A DNA stretch of 64,000 nt from Planococcus shenhongbingii (GTDB taxonomy: Bacteria > Bacillota > Bacilli > Bacillales_A > Planococcaceae). The translations under genes and the position numbers were made by a program. A model generated the notes under the pieces. It worked only from the letters and a program-made list of their open reading frames with translations. It was not told the origin of the DNA and searched no databases. This document shows positions 9,403 through 18,365 of the stretch, in pieces. Each line of letters begins with the position of its first letter. The stretch's first letter is position 1. The stretch is taken from NCBI RefSeq assembly GCF_030413635.1, contig NZ_CP129235.1, positions 1,612,001-1,676,000 of the forward strand, given 5' to 3'.

Positions 9403-11844
9403 ATGACCGGACAAATTGATTTATTCCATGAAGAAGCACAATTCGTGTTAGGCCGGCCCGTCGTCTCGATTTTTCACAATCCCCAAAATTTATTTTCCAT
9501 CGCCAAAGTGAAAATCCAGGAAACCAACACCTCCTATCCAGAAAAGGAAATCATCGTTTCTGGCTATTTCCCGAAACTGTCGCTTGAGGAACAATACCGT
9601 TTTACGGGGGCTGTGAAAAATCATCCGAAATATGGTGTTCAGTTCCAAGTGAAAACTTTTACAAAAGAAGTTCCGGAAACCGAACAAGGAATCATCCATT
9701 ATTTGTCGAGTGATATGTTCAATGGCATCGGCCGCAAAACAGCGGAGACGATTGTCAAAAAACTCGGTAAAGAGGCCATCAAAAAGATTCTGGAAGACCC
9801 GGAAGCGCTCGATGCAGTGCCGCGTTTATCCGATGACAAAAAAGATACGATCCGCTCGACGCTGCAGATGAACCTGGGGCTGGAGCGAGTCATGATCCAG
9901 TTGAATGACTGGGGATTCGGCCCTCAAGTCGGCATGCGCATTTACCAGGCGTACCGGGAAGAAACGATCGATATTTTAACGAAGAACCCTTACCGGTTGA
10001 TCGAAGAAATTGAAGGAATCGGGTTCCAGCGCGCCGATGAACTTGGCGCGAAACTCGGCATTACGGGAAGCCATCCGGACCGCATCAAAGCTTCGATTCT
10101 TCATTTATTGAACCAGGCTTCGCTGTCGGAAGGCCATGTTTATGTCGATGCCAAAACGCTGATTCCGCTTGTTAAAGAAATGCTTGAAATCAATCCGCGA
10201 GATGAAATACCGATTGAATTGATTTCAAAAGCGATGATTGAATTGAATGAAGAAGGCAAAGTGGCAGGGGAAAAAACCCGGCTTTATTTGCCGTCGCTTT
10301 ATTATTCAGAACTGGGCATTGCAACGAAACTGGAAACGATGCTGGCTTCCCAAGCGAAGCGCGAACGTTTTCCTGCCTCGGAAGTGCGGCGGGCGCTTGG
10401 GGAAGCGGAAGAACGGCTCGAGGTCAATTATGCCGAAACGCAAGTGGAAGCCATTGAAAACAGCATCAACTCTTCGGTCATGATCTTGACCGGGGGGCCG
10501 GGAACCGGCAAAACGACGGTCGTCCGCGGCTTGGTCGAAGTGTATGCCGAACTTCACGGCTTGTCGCTCGATCCAAAAGACTATGCCAAGAAAAAAGAGC
10601 CGTTCCCCATCATTTTGGCGGCGCCAACAGGGCGGGCAGCGAAACGGCTCAGTGAATCGACGGACCTGCCAGCGATGACGATCCACCGTTTGCTCGGCTT
10701 TAATGGACAGGAAAAAGAAGAAGAAACCGAACGCGATATTGAAGGCCGGTTGATCATCATCGATGAAATGTCGATGGTTGATACGTGGCTGGCGCATCAA
10801 TTGCTGAAAGCCGTTCCTGAAGATGCCCAGATCATTTTCGTCGGGGACCAAGATCAATTGCCGCCAGTCGGGCCGGGCCAAGTGCTGCGCGATTTATTGG
10901 AATCAAAACGCATCCCGACCGTCGAACTGACTGATATCTACCGGCAGTCCTCCGGATCATCGATCATTGAACTGGCCCACCAAATGAAAGTTGGCCAGTT
11001 GCCGGCCGATATCACGGCGAAAACAGCGGACCGTTCGTTCATTAAAGCGGGACCTGAACAAGTTCCGGAAGTGGTCGAAAAAGTAGTGAAAAGCGCTCTT
11101 GCTAAAGGCCATTCCATTAAAGACATCCAAGTGCTCGCGCCGATGTACAAAGGACCGGCCGGCATTGATGCACTTAACCGCATGATCCAGGAAATGGTCA
11201 ATCCGAATCCGGACGGCAAACGGAAAGAACTGGTTTTCGGCGATATCTCATACCGCATCGGCGATAAAGTTCTGCAGCTCGTCAACCAGCCGGAAAGCAA
11301 TGTTTTTAATGGCGACATGGGGGAAGTGGTCGCCATTATGAAAGCGAAAGAAACGGTCGAGAAGCAGGACATGCTGGTGGCTTCTTTTGACGGCATTGAA
11401 GTGGAATACCAGCGCAGCGACTTGAACCAGCTGACGCTCGCGTATTGCTGCTCGATCCATAAAGCACAAGGCTCGGAATTTCCGACGGTCATCATGCCCG
11501 TTGTCCGCAGCTATATGAAAATGCTGCGGCGCAATTTATTGTATACGGGAATCACGCGAAGCAAAGATTTCCTGATTCTTTGCGGCGATCCGCAGGTGTT
11601 CCGCTACGGTGTTGAACGGACAGATGATGTCCAGCGCATGACCACATTAAGAGAACGGCTGCAGCTGCCTGAAGAAGAAACGGCTGCCGCGGAAACTGAA
11701 GCTGAAACAAAAGAGAGCACCGTAGCCAGTGAAAAAGTTAAAGAACCGGCCGGCTCGGTGAGCTTGACGGCGGAAAACGCCAACACGATCCATCCGCTGA
11801 TCGGCATGGAAGGCATCAAGCCGCAGGATTTTCTCGAAGCGTAA
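9403..11844 (+). CDS. recD2: ATP-dependent 5'-3' helicase RecD2
   Basis: Superfamily 1B helicase involved in replication fork progression and repair; it is the stand-alone RecD found in bacteria without RecBC. The protein is 813 residues. The N-terminal region carries helix-hairpin-helix-like segments (around 105-220). Walker A is GGPGTGKTT (around 365), Walker B is IIIDEMSMVD (around 450), and the C-terminal motif TLAYCCSIHKAQGSEF lies around 685. The last 60 residues are acidic and low in complexity (runs of E, A and T), then end in NTIHPLIGMEGIKPQDFLEA. It is the last gene of its operon and is followed by a terminator. Confidence 0.95.
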   Translation: MTGQIDLFHEEAQFVLGRPVVSIFHNPQNLFSIAKVKIQETNTSYPEKEIIVSGYFPKLSLEEQYRFTGAVKNHPKYGVQFQVKTFTKEVPETEQGIIHYLSSDMFNGIGRKTAETIVKKLGKEAIKKILEDPEALDAVPRLSDDKKDTIRSTLQMNLGLERVMIQLNDWGFGPQVGMRIYQAYREETIDILTKNPYRLIEEIEGIGFQRADELGAKLGITGSHPDRIKASILHLLNQASLSEGHVYVDAKTLIPLVKEMLEINPRDEIPIELISKAMIELNEEGKVAGEKTRLYLPSLYYSELGIATKLETMLASQAKRERFPASEVRRALGEAEERLEVNYAETQVEAIENSINSSVMILTGGPGTGKTTVVRGLVEVYAELHGLSLDPKDYAKKKEPFPIILAAPTGRAAKRLSESTDLPAMTIHRLLGFNGQEKEEETERDIEGRLIIIDEMSMVDTWLAHQLLKAVPEDAQIIFVGDQDQLPPVGPGQVLRDLLESKRIPTVELTDIYRQSSGSSIIELAHQMKVGQLPADITAKTADRSFIKAGPEQVPEVVEKVVKSALAKGHSIKDIQVLAPMYKGPAGIDALNRMIQEMVNPNPDGKRKELVFGDISYRIGDKVLQLVNQPESNVFNGDMGEVVAIMKAKETVEKQDMLVASFDGIEVEYQRSDLNQLTLAYCCSIHKAQGSEFPTVIMPVVRSYMKMLRRNLLYTGITRSKDFLILCGDPQVFRYGVERTDDVQRMTTLRERLQLPEEETAAAETEAETKESTVASEKVKEPAGSVSLTAENANTIHPLIGMEGIKPQDFLEA

Positions 11845-11849
11845 AACAA

Positions 11850-11874
11850 GCGTCCTCCGCGGGCGCTTTTTTTT
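11850..11874 (+). terminator. Intrinsic terminator of recD2
   Basis: A 6-bp stem gcgtcc / gggcgc with a 5-base loop, followed by eight T residues. Confidence 0.85.
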
Positions 11875-11891
11875 CGGGGATTTTTCCGATA

Positions 11892-11987
11892 GAAGCGTAT
11901 TTTGTTGGCTGCTGGTCGTATTTTAACTTTAACTGGGCGTATTTCGGCCGCAATGGAGCGTATTTTTGCATTTATCGAGCGTATTTC
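11892..11987. repeat. Array 2: five phased repeats of CGTATTT
   Basis: The word CGTATTT, mostly in the form GNGCGTATTT, occurs at 11896, 11917, 11938, 11959 and 11980: four spacings of exactly 21 bp. The 11 or so bases between copies are unrelated. The array lies between the recD2 terminator and the alaS promoter. On the other strand the word reads AAATACGC, sharing AAATAC with array 3 (54931-55008). It has no coding potential and no dyad symmetry. Confidence 0.9.
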
Positions 11988-12055
11988 AAAATCACGCACT
12001 CTGCATGCCGAAAAATATATTTAATTCACAGAAAGCGCCAGTCCAATCGTCTCTA

Positions 12056-12085
12056 TTGACACAGCAGAGCGTTTTTCTATATAAT
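12056..12085 (+). promoter_or_regulatory. Sigma-A promoter of the alaS leader
   Basis: Consensus TTGACA, 18-bp spacer, TATAAT. Transcription would begin near 12092, just before the T-box leader. Confidence 0.85.
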
Positions 12086-12091
12086 TCAATC

Positions 12092-12338
12092 TATATAAAT
12101 AAACAACACACAGATGGAGACAGTATAAAATCCGCATCCGCTTAGAAAGAGGTTCCTCGGCTGAAAGAACCTTCGCCATGCAATTTTAGAAAGCTACTCC
12201 GGAGTGCAGCTAATCCCTGCCGTAAAGCCGCGTTAAGGCGTAATGAGAGACATGGGTGAAAGTTGCCTGTGTAATTAGGGTGGTACCGCGAAATAAAGCC
12301 TTCGTCCCTTGCGCAAGCGCAAGAGATGAAGGCTTTTT
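12092..12338 (+). promoter_or_regulatory. T-box leader (tRNA-Ala sensing) of alaS
   Basis: Uncharged tRNA binding prevents termination and switches on alaS. The conserved T-box AGGGTGGTACCGCG is at 12277-12290. It is followed by a terminator stem agccttc (12297-12303) / gaaggct with TTTTT. The probable specifier codon is GCT (Ala) at 12193-12195, in the context gaaaGCTactccggagt. This aligns with the glyS leader, where the same place holds GGC (Gly) in aaaaGGCactctggagt. That agreement is the main evidence for the specifier placement. Confidence 0.93.
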
Positions 12339-12361
12339 ATTATGCTTAAGGAGGAAGACAG

Positions 12362-14995
12362 ATGAAAACCATGAAGACGATGAAAGCTGCAGACATCAGA
12401 AGATTGTATCTCGAATTCTTTAAAGAAAAAGGCCATGACCAGGAGCCGAGCGCACCGCTTGTGCCATTTGAAGATCCTTCTTTGCTGTGGATCAACAGCG
12501 GTGTGGCAACACTGAAAAAATATTTTGACGGCCGTGTGATTCCGGAAAACCCGAGAATCGTCAACGCCCAAAAATCGATCCGGACAAACGATATCGAGAA
12601 CGTCGGGAAAACAGCCCGCCACCATACATTTTTTGAAATGCTCGGAAACTTTTCAATCGGCGATTATTTTAAAAAAGAAGCGATCCACTGGGCTTGGGAA
12701 TTCTTGACCGATGACCGTTGGATGGGCTTCGAACCGGAGAAGTTGTCCGTGACGATCCACCCGGAAGATGAAGAAGCATATGACATCTGGCTCAACGAAG
12801 TCGGAGTGCCGGCTGAACGCATCATCCGCTTGGAAGGGAATTTCTGGGATATCGGTGAAGGTCCGAGTGGCCCGAACTCCGAGATTTTCTATGACCGCGG
12901 TGAATCGTATGGCAGCGACTCGAACGACCCTGAATTGTATCCGGGAGGCGAGAATGACCGTTACCTGGAAGTCTGGAACTTGGTGTTCTCGCAGTTTAAC
13001 CACAACCCGGACAATACTTACACACCGCTTCCGAAGCAGAACATCGACACCGGAATGGGGCTTGAGCGCATGGCTTCGGTTGTGCAGGACGTTCCGACAA
13101 ACTACGATACCGATTTGTTCATGCCGATTATCCAGAAAACCGAACAGATTTCCGGCAAGAAATACGGGGAAGACGGGGAAGCCGACATGGCATTCAAAGT
13201 CATCGCTGACCATGTCCGCACCGTTGCTTTTGCAATCGGCGACGGCGCATTGCCATCCAACGAGGGCCGCGGCTATGTGTTAAGAAGACTGCTGCGCCGC
13301 GCTGTCCGCTATGCGAAGAAACTGGGCATTGAAAAACCGTTCATGTATGAATTGGTGCCGGTTGTGGGCGATATCATGAAAGACTTTTACCCTGAAGTCA
13401 ATGAAAAACAGGATTTTATTATCCGTGTCATGAAATTGGAAGAAGAACGCTTCCACGAAACGCTTCACGACGGACTGGCGATTTTATCGTCGGTTGTCGA
13501 ACAGCAAAAAGCGGCAGGTCATACGGAAATTCCGGGTGAAGATGCTTTCCGCCTTTACGATACGTACGGCTTCCCGGTGGAACTGACGGAAGAGTATGCG
13601 GAAGAAAGCGGCATGGCAATCGACCATGCGGGCTTTGAAGCGGCAATGCAAGCACAGCGCGACCGGGCACGAAAAGCGCGCCACAGCGTCAATTCGATGC
13701 AGACGCAATCCGAAGTGCTGGGCAGTATTACAGAGCCAAGCGAATTTATCGGCTATAGCTTAACGGCAGCTGAAGCGAATGTGCTGGCAATCATCAAAGA
13801 CGGCGAACTGGCTGACAGTGCTCAAGAAGGCGAAGAAGTTCAAGTGATGTTGGACCAGACGCCATTTTATGCGGAAAGCGGCGGGCAGATTGCCGACCGC
13901 GGAACCTTGAGCAATGATTTGGTGCAGGTATCTGTGCTTGACGTTAAAAAAGCGCCAAACGGCCAAAACCTGCATTCGGTGCGTGTTGATTCGGGTGAAT
14001 TGACAAAATCAGCTGTTTTTGCAGAAGTTGACGCAAGCGAACGCCGCCATACGGTGAAAAACCATACAGCGACACACTTATTGCACCAAGCGCTTAAAGA
14101 TATTCTTGGAACGCATGTTAACCAAGCGGGATCATACGTTGGGCCAGACCGTCTGCGTTTTGACTTCTCGCATTTCGGGCAAGTAACAAAAGAAGAGCTC
14201 GAGCAGATTGAACAAATCGTCAACGAGAAAATTTGGAGCGGCATTGACGTCCAAACCGGCTACCATAACTTGCAGGAAGCAAAAGATATGGGAGCGATGG
14301 CGTTATTCGGCGAGAAATACGGCGACGTTGTCCGTGTGGTTGAAATCGGCGGCTACTCACTAGAACTTTGCGGCGGTGTCCATGTCGTCAACACTTCAGA
14401 AATCGGCGTCTTCAAGATTGTTTCAGAAAGCGGCATTGGTGCCGGCATCCGCCGCATCGAAGCGGTCACCGGCAAAGGGGCATATGAGAACTTGAAAGAC
14501 AGCGAGCGGACGCTTGAAGAAGCGGCAAGCCTGATGAAAACATCTTCAAAAGACCTGGTCCAGAAAGTGCAGACGTTCCAGCAGGAAATGAAAGGGCTGC
14601 AGCGTGAAAACGAGTCGCTGATGGCGAAAATTTCAAATGCACAGTCTTCCGAATTATTGAGTTCTGCACGCCAAGTCGGCGATATTACGGTTCTTTCCAC
14701 GAAAGTGGAAGCGAAAGACAATAACCAGCTGCGCCAGATCATGGATGACTTAAAGCAGAAGTTTGAAAAAGCGGTCATCGTTCTCGGTGCGACAGACGGC
14801 GAAAAAGTGATGCTGATTGCCGGCGTCACAAAAGATTTGACTGGCGGGAACTATCATGCCGGACAAATCGTCAAACACGTAGCAGAACAGTGCGGCGGCA
14901 AGGGCGGCGGCCGTCCAGATATGGCGATGGCAGGCGCAAAAAACCCGGAAAAACTGGGCGAAGCTTTGGAATCTGTCTACAACTTGCTCAAATAG
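12362..14995 (+). CDS. alaS: Alanyl-tRNA synthetase
   Basis: Class II synthetase for tRNA-Ala with editing of mischarged Ser and Gly. It is 877 residues, the full length for the family. The catalytic domain starts [22 protein letters not shown], with motif 2 in [21 protein letters not shown] (about 82-102). The editing domain has zinc ligands in [12 protein letters not shown] (around 567) and LCGGVHV (around 665). The C-terminal DHHA1/C-Ala region ends [13 protein letters not shown]. The start ATG lies 7 bases after aaggagg. Expression is controlled by the T-box leader directly upstream. Confidence 0.97.
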   Translation: MKTMKTMKAADIRRLYLEFFKEKGHDQEPSAPLVPFEDPSLLWINSGVATLKKYFDGRVIPENPRIVNAQKSIRTNDIENVGKTARHHTFFEMLGNFSIGDYFKKEAIHWAWEFLTDDRWMGFEPEKLSVTIHPEDEEAYDIWLNEVGVPAERIIRLEGNFWDIGEGPSGPNSEIFYDRGESYGSDSNDPELYPGGENDRYLEVWNLVFSQFNHNPDNTYTPLPKQNIDTGMGLERMASVVQDVPTNYDTDLFMPIIQKTEQISGKKYGEDGEADMAFKVIADHVRTVAFAIGDGALPSNEGRGYVLRRLLRRAVRYAKKLGIEKPFMYELVPVVGDIMKDFYPEVNEKQDFIIRVMKLEEERFHETLHDGLAILSSVVEQQKAAGHTEIPGEDAFRLYDTYGFPVELTEEYAEESGMAIDHAGFEAAMQAQRDRARKARHSVNSMQTQSEVLGSITEPSEFIGYSLTAAEANVLAIIKDGELADSAQEGEEVQVMLDQTPFYAESGGQIADRGTLSNDLVQVSVLDVKKAPNGQNLHSVRVDSGELTKSAVFAEVDASERRHTVKNHTATHLLHQALKDILGTHVNQAGSYVGPDRLRFDFSHFGQVTKEELEQIEQIVNEKIWSGIDVQTGYHNLQEAKDMGAMALFGEKYGDVVRVVEIGGYSLELCGGVHVVNTSEIGVFKIVSESGIGAGIRRIEAVTGKGAYENLKDSERTLEEAASLMKTSSKDLVQKVQTFQQEMKGLQRENESLMAKISNAQSSELLSSARQVGDITVLSTKVEAKDNNQLRQIMDDLKQKFEKAVIVLGATDGEKVMLIAGVTKDLTGGNYHAGQIVKHVAEQCGGKGGGRPDMAMAGAKNPEKLGEALESVYNLLK

Positions 14996-15084
14996 GTTTA
15001 ATAAATACCCAAAATCGTATATAATATAATTCAGACAGCGAGAGCGGTTTTCTCCTATCTAGATCCGAAAGCGAGGTGCTTGTC

Positions 15085-15351
15085 GTGAGTTCATTTGATC
15101 AAACTATGAAATTCAATCCGTCTGATGAATCGATGGAGCAGGAAGTGAAGCAAGTGATGCTTCAAGTCCATGCTGCACTTGAGGAAAAAGGCTATAACCC
15201 GATCAATCAGATTGTCGGATATTTATTATCAGGTGATCCGGCTTATATTCCTCGCCACCAGGATGCACGCAATATGATCCGCAAACTCGAGCGGGATGAA
15301 ATTCTGGAAGAGCTTGTAAAGTTCTATATCAAAAAGAATAATGAGGAATAA
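15085..15351 (+). CDS. ireB: IreB family protein (UPF0297, YrzL)
   Basis: A small 88-residue protein conserved in Firmicutes. The Enterococcus homologue IreB is a phosphorylated substrate of the Ser/Thr kinase IreK and affects cephalosporin resistance. Recognisable core: [46 protein letters not shown] chose GTG at 15085 ([11 protein letters not shown]) because homologues start there and gaggtg precedes it; a GTG at 15076 is the longer alternative. The hallmark order ireB-ruvX-yrzB-mltG is kept. A TATAAT box lies in the short gap after alaS. Confidence 0.92.
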   Translation: MSSFDQTMKFNPSDESMEQEVKQVMLQVHAALEEKGYNPINQIVGYLLSGDPAYIPRHQDARNMIRKLERDEILEELVKFYIKKNNEE

Positions 15352-15353
15352 GC

Positions 15354-15770
15354 ATGAGAATAATGGGACTGGATGTCGGTTCAAAAACAATCGGAGTTGC
15401 CATCAGTGATGCGCTTGGCTGGACAGCCCAAGGCATCGAGACGGTTAAAATCAACGAGGCTGTAGGAGAGTATGGATTTGAGCGCTTAGGCGAATTGATC
15501 AAGTCTTATGAAGTCACCCAGGTCGTAGTCGGTTATCCGAAAAACATGAACAATTCAATTGGTCCGCGAGCAGAGGCATCGGAAAAGTTTGCAGCTTTGC
15601 TGGAAGAAGCGTATGCTATACCGGTGGTCCTTTGGGATGAACGTCTGACGACAATGGCGGCGGAGAAGATGCTGATTTCAGCTGACGTCAGCCGGAAAAA
15701 CCGCAAAAAAGTGATCGACAAGATGGCAGCGGTCATGATTTTGCAAGGCTATCTTGATTTTAAAAAATAA
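15354..15770 (+). CDS. ruvX: RuvX/YqgF family pre-16S rRNA nuclease
   Basis: RNase H-fold nuclease implicated in 16S rRNA 5' end processing and possibly Holliday junction resolution. It is 138 residues. The first acidic motif is [16 protein letters not shown] (3-18), the middle motif is [17 protein letters not shown], and the DERLTT element lies around 98-103. It begins only 2 bases after the ireB stop, which indicates translational coupling. Confidence 0.94.
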   Translation: MRIMGLDVGSKTIGVAISDALGWTAQGIETVKINEAVGEYGFERLGELIKSYEVTQVVVGYPKNMNNSIGPRAEASEKFAALLEEAYAIPVVLWDERLTTMAAEKMLISADVSRKNRKKVIDKMAAVMILQGYLDFKK

Positions 15771-15783
15771 TGAGGTGACGCAA

Positions 15784-16092
15784 ATGGAACACGGACAAGA
15801 ACACATTACAGTCGTTGATGAAAACGGCAACGAGCAGCTATTTGAAGTACTATTCACATTTGACTCAGAACAATTCGGGAAATCGTATGTATTGTATTAC
15901 CCGGTAGGCGCTGAAGAAGATGAAGATGGTGAAATTGAAATCCAAGCTTCTTCATTCACTGAAAACGAAGACACAGACGGCAAAATTGCTGGCGGCGAAC
16001 TTCGCCCTGTTGAAACTGACGAAGAATGGGACATGATCGAAGAAATGCTGAACACGTTCCTTGACGAAGAAGAAGAAAACGAAGAGCTTTAA
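15784..16092 (+). CDS. yrzB: DUF1292 family protein YrzB
   Basis: A small, very acidic 102-residue protein of the DUF1292/UPF0473 family; function unknown. The N-terminus [35 protein letters not shown] is the family signature. The C-terminus is rich in Asp and Glu (ends DEEEENEEL). ATG 15784 is preceded by gaggtga. It is the third gene of the conserved ireB-ruvX-yrzB set and is followed by a terminator. Confidence 0.9.
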   Translation: MEHGQEHITVVDENGNEQLFEVLFTFDSEQFGKSYVLYYPVGAEEDEDGEIEIQASSFTENEDTDGKIAGGELRPVETDEEWDMIEEMLNTFLDEEEENEEL

Positions 16093-16107
16093 TCTAATGG
16101 AGCAAGG

Positions 16108-16140
16108 GGCGGAATTGAAAGCAGATTCCGCCTTTTTCTT
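16108..16140 (+). terminator. Intrinsic terminator of ireB-ruvX-yrzB
   Basis: Perfect 8-bp stem ggcggaat / attccgcc, followed by TTTTTCTTTT. Confidence 0.85.
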
Positions 16141-16210
16141 TTGTCTGGAATTAGGTATACTGATAAGGAGAAACTTCACTCAGTGGCGCTTCTTTATCTT
16201 TACGCAGATT

Positions 16211-16293
16211 AGATGAACAAATCGGGTTTTAACGGCCAGTGGACCTCCGCCTTTAAAAGCGGGGGACATACTGGCCTTTGAAACGGGGGAAAG
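16211..16293 (+). other. Structured hairpin element, copy A (mltG 5' leader)
   Basis: Probably an RNA element. A lower stem ttttaa/ttgaaa (16227-16232 with 16278-16283) continues into ggccagt/actggcc (16234-16240 with 16270-16276). Then comes an asymmetric internal loop GGA/ACAT, and an upper stem cctccgc/gcggggg (16244-16250 with 16259-16265). Flanks gaacaaatcgg and cgggggaaag are also conserved in copy B (17487-17570). It ends about ten bases before the mltG ribosome-binding site. I do not recognise it as a known riboswitch. Confidence 0.65.
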
Positions 16294-16316
16294 CAAAAAG
16301 CTAAGGGGGGGAACCC

Positions 16317-17441
16317 GTGGACAAGCAGTCGAAAAAAGAAATAATGTTCGACCGGATGAGTGAAAAGAAAAAAGAAGTGAAAATCGTCCGTCGGATTGTG
16401 TTGATCATCACATTGGTCCTTTTGATTGTTGTGGGCATTGCAGGATTTCAAGCCTATAATTATGTGACTGATGCATTGAAGCCGGTAGACCCGGATTCAG
16501 AAAAAGTGGTGAACATCGAAGTGCCGATCGGCTCGAATTTGGACAGCATTTCCGCACTGCTGGAAGAAAACGGCCTTATCGCCGATGCGCGCATCTACAA
16601 GTATTACGTGAAATTCAAGAACCAGGCTGATTTCCAAGCCGGGACATACGGGCTGCTGCCTTCTATGACTCTTGATGAAATTACCGAAAGCTTGAAAACC
16701 GGAAAAGTCTACCGTGAACCGCTGTTCAATATTACGGTGCCTGAAGGCCTGACAATAGACGAAATCGCTGAAAATGTCATTGCCAAAAAGACAAAATTCA
16801 CTGCTGAAGAATTTTTGGCTAAAGTGCAGGATCCACAGTACATTGATGAATTGATGGTCAAGTACCCGACTTTGCTGACAGATGAAATCAAAGGCGAGAA
16901 TGTCCGTTATGCGTTAGAAGGCTATTTGTTCCCTGCCACCTACGCATTTTATGAAGAAGATCCATCGCTGAACTTAATAATTGAGCAAATGCTTGAAGCG
17001 ACAGAGGCAAATGTCGTACAATATCAAGCGGTACTCGAAGAGATGGGGGAAACGCCGCATTGGCTCCTGACATTCGCGTCGCTGCTGGAAGAAGAAGCAA
17101 CAGCACAGTCCGACCGGCAGACGATTGCCAGCGTGTTCTATAACCGCCTGGAAGCGGATATGCCGCTGCAGACAGACCCGACCGTCATTTATGCGATGGG
17201 AGAACACAAAGAACGTTTGTTCAATAAAGACTATCAATTTGAGCATCCTTATAGCACTTACACCAATAAAGGTTTGCCGCCCGGCCCGATTGCTTCAGCC
17301 GGAGCGTCGTCCATCCAGGCCGTATTAGACCCAGCCAATACAAAATATTTATATTTCCTTGCTGATTCTACCGGCAAAAATCATTTTGCTATAACTTATG
17401 ACGAGCATTTAGCGAACCGCGACAAATACATCGGCCAATAA
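16317..17441 (+). CDS. mltG: Endolytic murein transglycosylase MltG
   Basis: Membrane-anchored YceG-family enzyme that cleaves nascent glycan strands and is thought to end peptidoglycan polymerisation. It is 374 residues: a short cytoplasmic N-terminus, one transmembrane helix (about 23-46, IVRRIVLIITLVLLIVVGIAG), a LysM-like region, then the catalytic domain. The catalytic Glu lies in LTFASLLEEEATAQSDR (around 250), and the family motif YNRLEADMPLQTDPTVIYA follows. The start is GTG after a G-rich site (aagggggg). It is flanked on both sides by copies of an unknown hairpin element. Confidence 0.94.
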   Translation: MDKQSKKEIMFDRMSEKKKEVKIVRRIVLIITLVLLIVVGIAGFQAYNYVTDALKPVDPDSEKVVNIEVPIGSNLDSISALLEENGLIADARIYKYYVKFKNQADFQAGTYGLLPSMTLDEITESLKTGKVYREPLFNITVPEGLTIDEIAENVIAKKTKFTAEEFLAKVQDPQYIDELMVKYPTLLTDEIKGENVRYALEGYLFPATYAFYEEDPSLNLIIEQMLEATEANVVQYQAVLEEMGETPHWLLTFASLLEEEATAQSDRQTIASVFYNRLEADMPLQTDPTVIYAMGEHKERLFNKDYQFEHPYSTYTNKGLPPGPIASAGASSIQAVLDPANTKYLYFLADSTGKNHFAITYDEHLANRDKYIGQ

Positions 17442-17442
17442 A

Positions 17443-17483
17443 GTGAAACTGCAATCCGCGGGAGTTTCACCCCCGCGGATTGC
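17443..17483 (+). other. Interleaved inverted repeats after mltG
   Basis: Two inverted repeats overlap in the order A-B-A'-B'. gtgaaact (17443-17450) pairs with agtttcac (17463-17470), and gcaatccgcggg (17451-17462) pairs with cccgcggattgc (17472-17483). Both are perfect (8 and 12 bp). There are no loop bases between the first three segments, so a pseudoknot is sterically unlikely and the two hairpins should be mutually exclusive. No poly-T follows. Confidence 0.75.
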
Positions 17484-17486
17484 TAG

Positions 17487-17570
17487 TTGAACCAATCGGA
17501 CTTTTACGGACAGTGGAGCTTCCGCTTAAAAAAGCGGGAGTCATACTGCCCGTTAAAGCGGGATAAAGAA
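17487..17570 (+). other. Structured hairpin element, copy B (mltG-trmR spacer)
   Basis: Second copy of the element at 16211-16293. Lower stem ggacagt / actgccc (17508-17514 with 17545-17551); internal loop GGA/TCAT; upper stem cttccgctt / aagcgggag (17519-17527 with 17532-17540). Relative to copy A, one upper-stem pair changes from C-G to T-A, and the C-T mismatch of the lower stem becomes C-G. The fold is kept while the sequence drifts. Flanks gaaccaatcgg and gcgggataaag match copy A. Confidence 0.65.
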
Positions 17571-17627
17571 GCCGGGTCTTTTGTTTCTGCTGCATGGCAG
17601 TTATAAGGACCTGCTGACGCAAGGTGA

Positions 17628-17670
17628 ATAAAACAAGAAGGAGGCGGTCTCGCTTTCCTTCTTGTTTTAT
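17628..17670 (+). terminator. Terminator-like hairpin between mltG and trmR
   Basis: Perfect 14-bp stem ataaaacaagaagg / ccttcttgttttat around a 15-base loop. The poly-T is part of the stem arm, so it could work on either strand. It lies before the trmR promoter region. Confidence 0.65.
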
Positions 17671-17719
17671 GTTAGTATAGGAAGTAATTTTTGCTGCAGG
17701 TAAAAAGGAGCTTTTAGGA

Positions 17720-18340
17720 ATGGAAGATCATCAACAACTGCCGGAAATATTGGCGGCATTAAAAAACTATGCGGAACAGCATCATGTCCCGATCATGGAA
17801 GAACAAGGAATCAGCGAACTCATCGAGCTTTTGAAAAGCCAGCAGCCGAAATCGATTCTGGAAATTGGAGCCGCAATTGGGTTTTCAGCCATCAAAATGG
17901 CTTCTGAATTGCCGGATTGCACAGTCGATACCATCGAACGTGATGACGGCAGGTATAATAAAGCAGTGGAATTCATCGGGCAATCCGGTCTTGAAAACCA
18001 AATACGGATTTTTCATGGAGATGCGCTTGAGCTGGATTTGGACCTTTTAAAACCGGCATATGACGCTATTTTTATAGATGCCGCTAAAGGGCAATACGAA
18101 CGGTTTTTTGAAAAATATGAAAAGCTTTTGTCTGAACGTGGAATTATTTATTGCGACAATATGCATATGCACGGTTTGTCAGAGCAGGAAATTTCAGAGG
18201 TTCCGAGAAGAAAACGGACGATGATCCGGAATTTAAGAAAATTTAAAGAATATATGTTAAATCACCCGTCTTACGAAACGACGCTGCTGTCTGCAGGAGA
18301 TGGAATCATGATTTGCAGAAAAAAAGCGCAGGAAAAATAA
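17720..18340 (+). CDS. trmR: tRNA 5-hydroxyuridine methyltransferase TrmR
   Basis: SAM-dependent O-methyltransferase (YrrM) that converts 5-hydroxyuridine-34 to 5-methoxyuridine in tRNAs. It is 206 residues. SAM motif I is [16 protein letters not shown] (around 42-57), the acidic motif is VDTIERDD (around 73), and the metal-binding [12 protein letters not shown] lies around 115. In B. subtilis, yrrN and yrrO (U32 peptidase-like TrhP proteins that make the hydroxylated precursor) follow trmR. Here udk follows directly and they are absent. Confidence 0.9.
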   Translation: MEDHQQLPEILAALKNYAEQHHVPIMEEQGISELIELLKSQQPKSILEIGAAIGFSAIKMASELPDCTVDTIERDDGRYNKAVEFIGQSGLENQIRIFHGDALELDLDLLKPAYDAIFIDAAKGQYERFFEKYEKLLSERGIIYCDNMHMHGLSEQEISEVPRRKRTMIRNLRKFKEYMLNHPSYETTLLSAGDGIMICRKKAQEK

Positions 18341-18365
18341 TGAAGTTTGCAAGGAGCTTGAAAGC

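Noticed and set aside
16211..16293. Known riboswitch in the mltG leader
   Set aside because: I compared it with the conserved cores I remember for purine, preQ1, ZTP, c-di-GMP, c-di-AMP, fluoride and THF riboswitches and found no match. It is reported as unknown.
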